DNA from: a bacterium
Lineage (GTDB): Bacteria > AUK180 > JAQVHJ01
Direction of reading: 5' to 3'
NCBI GenBank assembly: GCA_028696285.1
Contig: JAQVHJ010000056.1
Span: 1 to 9,751 of the forward strand
Length of the DNA stretch: 9,751 nucleotides
The position numbers and the translations under genes are program-made. How positions within the stretch are numbered: the stretch's first letter is position 1; each line of letters begins with the position of its first letter. Positions 6,901 to 9,751 of the stretch are shown in pieces. The notes beneath the pieces were generated by a model that worked only from the letters and a program-made list of their open reading frames with translations, did no database searches and was not told the DNA's origin.

Positions 6901-7290
6901 AGATTTTAACTTTCCCTCGGTATTCAGACAAACAGAATATTCCTCTTTTGAAAGAGGTTTAAATCTTCTTACTTCCCAAAACCATATTTTATATCCTTCG
7001 TCATTCATCTCTTGAAGGCGCTCAAGACCGAACTCCTTATCAATAAATGTTTTTGCATCTGTGTCTTCTGAAAAAGAAATCGTATTATAATAATCATCGG
7101 GAATTTCATATCCTCTCGTTTCGAGGAACCGGGTCGCTTTTGTTTTTATTTCATCCCGCGAAAGTTTAAAATCAAGAGAAGCTTCCGAAAAAGCAGAGTT
7201 AAAATTCTTAATTCCGTAAATAAAGAATAGCGCGCTTATTAGAAGACCAATACCTATCCATATTAAGCTTTTCGATGTTATCTTTTTCAT
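3922..7290 (-). CDS. Large duplicated CPBP (CAAX/Abi) intramembrane protease with PepSY-like ectodomains
   Basis: This 1122-residue membrane protein shows CPBP glutamic-protease motifs in its first half: E422-E423-x-x-x-R427, a W452-x3-H456 block (family FxxxH) and H494-x3-D498 (family HxxxN/D). Order: TM anchor (9-27), extracytoplasmic domain with two PepSY-like modules (about 43-137 and 143-220), TM (about 240-260), protease bundle (about 270-537), acidic linker (541-572). A second copy of the layout follows: TM (581-601), ectodomain (613-799), TM bundle (810 to end). The halves align: NRIDYKFEW (180-188) with NRTDHNFTW (758-766), FLKVPEDW with ALKIPEKW, LLQGFLIF with LFQGALIG. The second bundle lacks EExxxR and both histidine motifs. 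Usual CPBP proteins are 200-350 residues. The substrate is unknown. ATG 7290 has GGAGG five bases upstream. The last residues (KKQGRG) are encoded by an intergenic repeat motif. Confidence 0.88.
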   Translation of the reverse strand: MKKITSKSLIWIGIGLLISALFFIYGIKNFNSAFSEASLDFKLSRDEIKTKATRFLETRGYEIPDDYYNTISFSEDTDAKTFIDKEFGLERLQEMNDEGYKIWFWEVRRFKPLSKEEYSVCLNTEGKLKSFRHLYEEERAVPSISLEEAKSAAEEFLKSVAGLNIEDLELKEEKQITQPNRIDYKFEWELKSFSAGKSSYRYLVKVQGNEVGEYDEFLKVPEDWQRNFTKLRSQNTVYQTIANIFFVILFIIIIVNFVYRLVKRDLKLKLAFKLGILVFILQLLSQLNMYPFYLSGYNVNQSFSSFILSFILSGVASGLLQGFLIFLAVASGETIYRQYFKDKIQMKELFRFRGFKFSEAFFGSVWGYILAMFHLGFVILFYKISTSLGAWAPSSTQYSEMVNTWIPWIFPMTIGVWASVSEEFIFRVFAIPFLKQITKSNFIAVVIPAFLWGFLHSNYPQQPGYIRGIEVGIIGIIAGIIMIRYGILATLIWHYAIDAALVGMFLFGSKNLYFIISGVIVVGVVFIPFIWVLISYLKKKEFSDEEEILNKQDEFIEDEKKIEEEKSEEAESFPEYIPINKITVGLMTALLVISILWISLVKGGNPVDFGFKLSQTIGNAKVNAENFLKEKGVKTEEFNVGYGLGSKYSGHIYQENLNYLRESMSVKEAEDYIVKYLSPANYYIVHFFKQDELNSYFVYVSLNGDVIRYKHSIDEDAPGKTISREDAEELVNAVLNEKFNYTPGRLELIDNSSIIRKNRTDHNFTWKDTEAQINEAYPKITADVIGDEVVVSGPALKIPEKWEIEKYKQSAGEIILSVLFILFLGLLTALAIFTFFANLNKTKVPIKKIFTFALLIALIKFTIGLLAYRNNLVNFQTSIQLLQYTIILFGSKFVGALFQGALIGCLAIIVYEITFINTSIVSIIPFKGTNSSRYFGDSLLAGLTSAAVIFSFLKFYNIVSTNFNKPNIPVLLLSPNFINYSFMGLGLFLSGIITVILTAVLLYILHFIIQKYFNFKIWVIYFVVLSAVFALQISKFNMSEFLYLLWLFLIVASALLIILMVFLKDNFSAYLFTAFFIFAGYSSYLFSSNIFSFKISYLIVMLMIFFLIITFIEKSLKKQGRG
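3925..3943 (+). repeat. CCGTCCCTGTTTTT motif, copy 3, inside the CPBP gene end
   Basis: CCCCCGTCCCTG plus seven T (ending at 3943) is the same word as 326-342, in the same orientation, and again follows TCTGYGGT-type units. Read on the minus strand it encodes the C-terminal residues KKQGRG of the CPBP protein just before its TAA stop (3922-3924). Confidence 0.65.
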
Positions 7291-7328
7291 TATTTCCTCC
7301 GGAAATAAAATTAATATAATTATTATTG

Positions 7329-7358
7329 ATTATAACATATTTCTTTATTAATTATCAA
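7329..7358 (-). promoter_or_regulatory. Sigma70-like promoter of the CPBP gene
   Basis: On the minus strand, TTGATA (7358-7353) and a perfect TATAAT (7334-7329) are separated by 18 bp, with TG one base before the -10 (TGTTATAAT). Transcription would begin near 7322, about 30 bases before the ATG, leaving room for GGAGG at 7300-7296. This is the best promoter match in the window. Confidence 0.7.
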
Positions 7359-7403
7359 CATAAATATTCTTTTCTATAATTAAATCTTTTTTTAATAAAA
7401 AGC

Positions 7404-7754
7404 TTAATGATTATCAATGAAAATTTTTAATTCCTGATATTTATAGATGTGGTGAAATTCTGTTTTTAAATTAAAGTTTGAATCAAAAAGATATATCCCC
7501 TGTAAATATCTAACGTGCATTTTATTGTTTAAATAAATTCTTTTTTCAATTTCTATTAATATATCATCAGGAACATCTGTTATTATTTTACTATTCTCTA
7601 AACCTTGTTCAGAAAAAATAATCACTGGAATATATTTATTATTAATTTTTCTATTTATATCTGAATAAAGAAATATGTCATAATTTTGAGATCCAAATCT
7701 TATTTTTTTTATAAATATTAGAATATCTGAAAATAGCAATATTAAAAATATCAA
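7404..7754 (-). CDS. Uncertain small membrane-anchored hypothetical protein
   Basis: I do not recognise this frame. It encodes about 116 residues from a TTG at 7754: a hydrophobic N-terminal helix (residues 1-16), a basic stop-transfer (KKIR), then a soluble portion of about 95 residues rich in Ile, Asn and Tyr. There is no Shine-Dalgarno sequence at the TTG, and the frame stays open upstream to a TAA near 7802, adding FISVKSSILYAS, which would lengthen the membrane helix. The gene may start at an unusual codon, or be the surviving 3' part of a larger membrane protein. No motif supports a function. Its very AT-rich, Asn/Ile-heavy codons differ from the large CPBP gene downstream, from which it is separated by 113 bases containing that gene's promoter. 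Confidence 0.4.
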   Translation of the reverse strand: MIFLILLFSDILIFIKKIRFGSQNYDIFLYSDINRKINNKYIPVIIFSEQGLENSKIITDVPDDILIEIEKRIYLNNKMHVRYLQGIYLFDSNFNLKTEFHHIYKYQELKIFIDNH

Positions 7755-7809
7755 CGAAGCATATAATATTGATGATTTTACAGAAATAAAATGGAAAAAT
7801 TCTTAGTAT

Positions 7810-7839
7810 TTTATAAAAATTCCAACTTCTGTATGCTAA
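7810..7839 (-). promoter_or_regulatory. Possible promoter for the 7754 ORF
   Basis: On the minus strand, TTAGCA (7839-7834) and TATAAA (7815-7810) are 18 bp apart. The -35 is a weak match, and AT-rich DNA produces such pairs by chance. If real, transcription begins near 7803, just after the in-frame stop that limits the ORF. Confidence 0.25.
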
Positions 7840-7913
7840 GTCCCGTATAATTTAAATCTCTGCATCCTCATTTGTAATGCAAAATACCGGCTCAAATTGC
7901 TTCATCGAATTGT

Positions 7914-7957
7914 AGAGTTCCTTCGGGACTCTCTTGACAACCAAGACGCTTCGTTGT
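7914..7957. repeat. Two adjacent hairpins downstream of the zinc-ribbon gene
   Basis: AGAGTTCC-TTC-GGGACTCT (7914-7932) forms an 8-bp stem with one G-T pair. ACAACCAAG-ACG-CTTCGTTGT (7937-7957) forms a 5+3-bp stem with one C-C mismatch. They are four bases apart and lie 37-80 bases past the stop of the minus-strand gene at 7994. No T-run follows on that strand, so they more resemble a REP-like pair or a processed 3' end than an intrinsic terminator. Confidence 0.55.
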
Positions 7958-7993
7958 GCTAGCTATGAATTTTCACCTAAATAACTAATTTAA

Positions 7994-8407
7994 TTAGAAA
8001 TCAAATGGCGGAAATTCCCATGTACATGATTGAATGTATTTAATACAGACTCCATTTGAGTCCCATGCGATGCATTCCTTTCTGCATATTAAATGCCCCG
8101 GAATCTTTCGTTCCCCTTCTTTTGTGGTAATTCTAATTGTAATATTCTCTGAAAATCTTGCAATCTCATTACCTTCGCTGTCAACAATCGATTTTCCATC
8201 TTCACCAATAAATATTTTTATTTTAAAACCTTCCGCACTTTCATCGGATTTGTTATTCAGACAATCTCCATTACAGGTTACTGAATATTCTCTCTCACAT
8301 TTTCCACAGGTCCCTTGTAAAGTTGACGGACCTGAAAATCCGCCCGGAACATGACCGCAATCACCAACATATGCCCCGCAATGTGGACAATACAACCTTT
8401 TTGACAT
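7994..8407 (-). CDS. Cysteine-rich zinc-ribbon-like hypothetical protein
   Basis: A 137-residue soluble protein with 11 cysteines. C7-P-H-C10 and C34-G-K-C37 form a plausible zinc ribbon, with further Cys at 17, 45 and 49. A central part (residues 61-100) of beta-strand character contains KIKIFIGEDGKSIVDSEG. A second cysteine cluster closes the protein (C108, C112, C121, C128) before the aromatic tail WEFPPFDF. I do not recognise the whole architecture. The N-terminal ribbon could bind nucleic acid or protein or be purely structural. ATG 8407 has GAGGT seven bases upstream. It lies 44 bases after the DUF4760-type gene on the same strand, so the two are probably co-transcribed. Confidence 0.75.
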   Translation of the reverse strand: MSKRLYCPHCGAYVGDCGHVPGGFSGPSTLQGTCGKCEREYSVTCNGDCLNNKSDESAEGFKIKIFIGEDGKSIVDSEGNEIARFSENITIRITTKEGERKIPGHLICRKECIAWDSNGVCIKYIQSCTWEFPPFDF

Positions 8408-8451
8408 TTTAATACCTCATTATTTTTTTCATATTTTATAAAATTAAATTT

Positions 8452-9012
8452 TTATTCATCATCTAAATCTATGTCAAGTTTCATTTCTTCATTCAAAAAC
8501 TGCTGAAGATCTTTTTGTTTAAGATTGGCCTTGGGGTTTTTAATATGGATTCTCTTCAATCTTTTATTTCTGTTTCTATTATCTTGTTCAATCCTATAGA
8601 GCTTTTTATATAAATCAAGAAACGATATCCATAATGTCGGATCGCGTTCTCTTTCTTCATTAATATATCCGTAAGCATAATGATAAAAGCGATATATATA
8701 AGAAAAAAAGCATGTCCATACCGATTCTTTGTCGATTGCACCTTTTTCAACGAAAAATGCTATTCCTTCAAAAAAATCTATTATCTCATCTATCTCATTT
8801 GCAGCTTCTCTTATTCTTCCGTTGTTAAAGGCATATGCAGCTAATTTTCTATTTTTATACATTCTTCTTGTGCTGAACTCCTCTTCTAATCTCAGCATTA
8901 GACTAAGCGATGTGGAAAATCTATGTCTTCTGCTTTCCAGCCATAAAGCACACACAGCAATTATTGCTGTTCCGAGCCCGGTAAATGCTGCGATTGCATT
9001 ATAATCAATCAT
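8452..9012 (-). CDS. Single-TM helical protein, DUF4760-like
   Basis: A 186-residue protein with an N-terminal membrane helix (residues 5-25, ending LWLESRRHR with positive-inside charge) and a helical cytosolic body. The layout resembles DUF4760 proteins: one TM, then a helix with LMLRLEEEF, a segment ending in EIIDFFEGIAFFVEKGAIDKESVW (74-99), then an aromatic-rich helix with FFSYIYRFYHYAYGYI (102-117). The C-terminal 40 residues are charged (basic 147-168, then acidic 175-186). Family function is unknown and the match is by remembered pattern only. ATG 9012 has AAGGGG eight bases upstream. It is the first gene of a two-gene minus-strand unit, divergent from the response regulator. Confidence 0.75.
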   Translation of the reverse strand: MIDYNAIAAFTGLGTAIIAVCALWLESRRHRFSTSLSLMLRLEEEFSTRRMYKNRKLAAYAFNNGRIREAANEIDEIIDFFEGIAFFVEKGAIDKESVWTCFFSYIYRFYHYAYGYINEERERDPTLWISFLDLYKKLYRIEQDNRNRNKRLKRIHIKNPKANLKQKDLQQFLNEEMKLDIDLDDE

Positions 9013-9039
9013 TAGTTGTTCCCCTTCTTTCCGGTATTA

Positions 9040-9067
9040 TTTTTATAATCAGCTAAAGCTATGCCAA
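9040..9067 (-). promoter_or_regulatory. Possible promoter of the 9012-7994 pair
   Basis: On the minus strand, TTGGCA (9067-9062) and TAAAAA (9045-9040) are 16 bp apart. The -10 is weak; TATAAA two bases earlier would give only 14 bp. The -35 overlaps the inverted repeat at 9065-9080, which would suit repressor control. Confidence 0.3.
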
Positions 9068-9090
9068 GTTGATAAACTTGAATTTTCAAG
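9065..9090. promoter_or_regulatory. Overlapping CAAG/CTTG inverted repeats, candidate operator
   Basis: CAAGTT-GATA-AACTTG (9065-9080) is a perfect 6-bp inverted repeat. Its right arm also pairs with the next arm as CTTGAA-TT-TTCAAG (9077-9090), giving three CAAG-type half-sites in 26 bp. It lies about 55-80 bases upstream of the ATG at 9012 and overlaps the proposed -35 of that gene. It may be an operator or a switching pair of RNA hairpins in neither known class. Confidence 0.4.
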
Positions 9091-9150
9091 CATTTTACAG
9101 AGAAAATTATTCGTATTTAATAAAAAAAGATTAGACATTACCTATCTTTT

Positions 9151-9187
9151 TGCACAGAAAACTGTGCATGAAATTTAAAATTGTGCA
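9151..9187 (+). promoter_or_regulatory. TGCACAG palindrome with extra half-site, candidate activator site
   Basis: TGCACAG-AAAA-CTGTGCA (9151-9168) is a perfect 7-bp inverted repeat. A further TGTGCAT half-site at 9182-9188 repeats the one at 9163-9169, 19 bp away. The palindrome centre is about 71 bp, and the extra half-site about 46 bp, upstream of the predicted start of transcription near 9231, positions usual for a transcription activator. The binding protein is unknown. Confidence 0.5.
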
Positions 9188-9195
9188 TTATTTAC

Positions 9196-9224
9196 TTGAC
9201 TTGCATAGGAATATGTGATAAAAT
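9196..9224 (+). promoter_or_regulatory. Sigma70-like promoter of the response-regulator gene
   Basis: TTGACT (9196-9201) and TAAAAT (9219-9224) are 17 bp apart, with TG one base before the -10 (TGATAAAAT). The spacing and TGTGATAA core are the same as at 352-380. Transcription would begin near 9231, about 24 bases before the ATG. Confidence 0.65.
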
Positions 9225-9254
9225 TATAAAGGAATAAAAAAAATTGAAGAAGAA

Positions 9255-9751
9255 ATGGAAAAAAAATTTAAAATTTTAATTATTGAGGATGATGAGGGAA
9301 TACAAGAATCATTAAAGGTTCTGCTTGGAGATAAATATTCTTTAAAAACAGCGGGATTGGGGAATGATGGATTATCTGATTTAAAGGCATTTAATCCGAA
9401 TTTAGTCCTTTTAGATCTGATACTCCCGGATACAGATGGTCTCTCTGTTTTAAAGAGAATCAGGACATCCGATGAAAATCTTCCGGTTATTATGATAACA
9501 GCATATAAATCTATTAAAAATACAAAGAAAGCGCTGGAATTAGGTGTAACTGATTTTATTTACAAACCATTTAACCGGAATGAACTGACTTCAATAATTG
9601 AGAAAGTTCTTTTTAAAACCGGTCTTCCAAATGAAGGGCAGGATACTTATATTGATTTTACTAAATTTGATATATCATCTATAATAACTCAGAATCCAGC
9701 GATGTTGAAGGTATTCCGGGAAATTAACCATATCTCAAAAACCGATTCATC
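9255..9751 (+). CDS. NtrC-family sigma54-dependent response regulator, 3' truncated by window
   Basis: The first 165 residues are visible; the frame stays open to the edge. Residues 5-120 form a receiver domain: acidic pocket E11-D12-D13, phospho-acceptor D54 (LVLLDLILPDTDG), T82 (MITAY) and K104 (IYKPF). After a short linker, residues 141-165 (SSIITQNPAMLKVFREINHISKTDS) match the opening of the sigma54-interacting AAA+ domain, just before the expected Walker A. It should activate RpoN promoters when phosphorylated by a cognate histidine kinase, likely encoded nearby outside the window. ATG 9255 has only a weak GAAGAAG site. AAGGA (9229-9233) would better serve an in-frame ATT at 9243 (adding IEEE), so the start is slightly uncertain. 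Confidence 0.9.
   Translation, partial: MEKKFKILIIEDDEGIQESLKVLLGDKYSLKTAGLGNDGLSDLKAFNPNLVLLDLILPDTDGLSVLKRIRTSDENLPVIMITAYKSIKNTKKALELGVTDFIYKPFNRNELTSIIEKVLFKTGLPNEGQDTYIDFTKFDISSIITQNPAMLKVFREINHISKTDS

Noticed and set aside
7387..7403. CTTTTT/AAAAAG stem as terminator for the 7754 ORF
   Set aside because: It is only A-T pairs in very AT-rich DNA, so formation and function are unconvincing.
7860..7993. tRNA-like or small RNA gene suggested by the hairpin pair
   Set aside because: No cloverleaf, no T-loop consensus GTTCRANYC in place, and no promoter or terminator signature.
8034..8354. Plus-strand open frame opposite the zinc-ribbon gene
   Set aside because: The minus frame has a ribosome site and paired CxxC motifs; the plus frame has neither.
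9013..9254. Sigma54 (-24/-12) promoter near the response regulator
   Set aside because: No GG-N10-GC pair of the TGGCAC/TTGC type was found at suitable spacing; a sigma70-like promoter explains the start.

Overview
The window comes from an AT-rich bacterium with a Gram-negative look. Its genes have clear Shine-Dalgarno sites (GGAGG, GAGGT, AAGGGG), and four start regions have sigma70-like promoters, two to three of them with an extended -10 (TGn before the hexamer). It also encodes an NtrC-type response regulator, which implies sigma54. The intergenic DNA carries repeat types that I associate with uncultured or environmental lineages around Bacteroidota/Ignavibacteriota: TCTGCGGTTAA-type words, ATCCC-TAC-GGGAT hairpins and CCGTCCCTGTTTTT motifs. 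That placement is inference; no taxonomic marker gene is present.

Layout. Positions 1-300 hold two identical 127-bp blocks at a 148-bp period plus the start of a third, degenerate unit. Positions 403-2997 form a tight plus-strand operon of four genes: a YkvA/DUF1232 protein, a GNAT acetyltransferase, a YjbQ/UPF0047 protein and a PAP2 membrane phosphatase. Positions 2998-3921 are about 920 bp without a credible gene, lying between convergent genes and built from hairpins and diverged relatives of the left-edge repeat. Positions 7290-3922 (minus) encode one very large (1122 aa) CPBP/CAAX-type membrane protease that is an internal duplication: the first half keeps the catalytic motifs and the second has lost them. 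A small uncertain membrane ORF (7754-7404, minus, TTG start) follows, then a stretch with two adjacent hairpins. Next is a minus-strand pair: a single-TM helical protein of DUF4760 type (9012-8452) and a cysteine-rich zinc-ribbon protein (8407-7994). A 242-bp divergent control region with two kinds of inverted repeat separates this pair from a plus-strand sigma54 response regulator (from 9255) that runs off the right edge.

How they fit together. The first operon combines membrane and housekeeping functions with no obvious shared pathway, although the 1-nt overlap and short gaps imply co-translation. The CPBP protein is transcribed alone from its own promoter. The control region upstream of the response regulator has the best-looking operator in the window. 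I see no CRISPR array, rRNA, tRNA, transposase or recognisable defence cassette. The most unusual items are the duplicated half-dead CPBP protein, and the composite repeat (TCTGCGGT-type units followed by CCGTCCCTGTTTTT) that occurs at both ends of the operon-plus-intergenic block and supplies the last residues of the CPBP protein.
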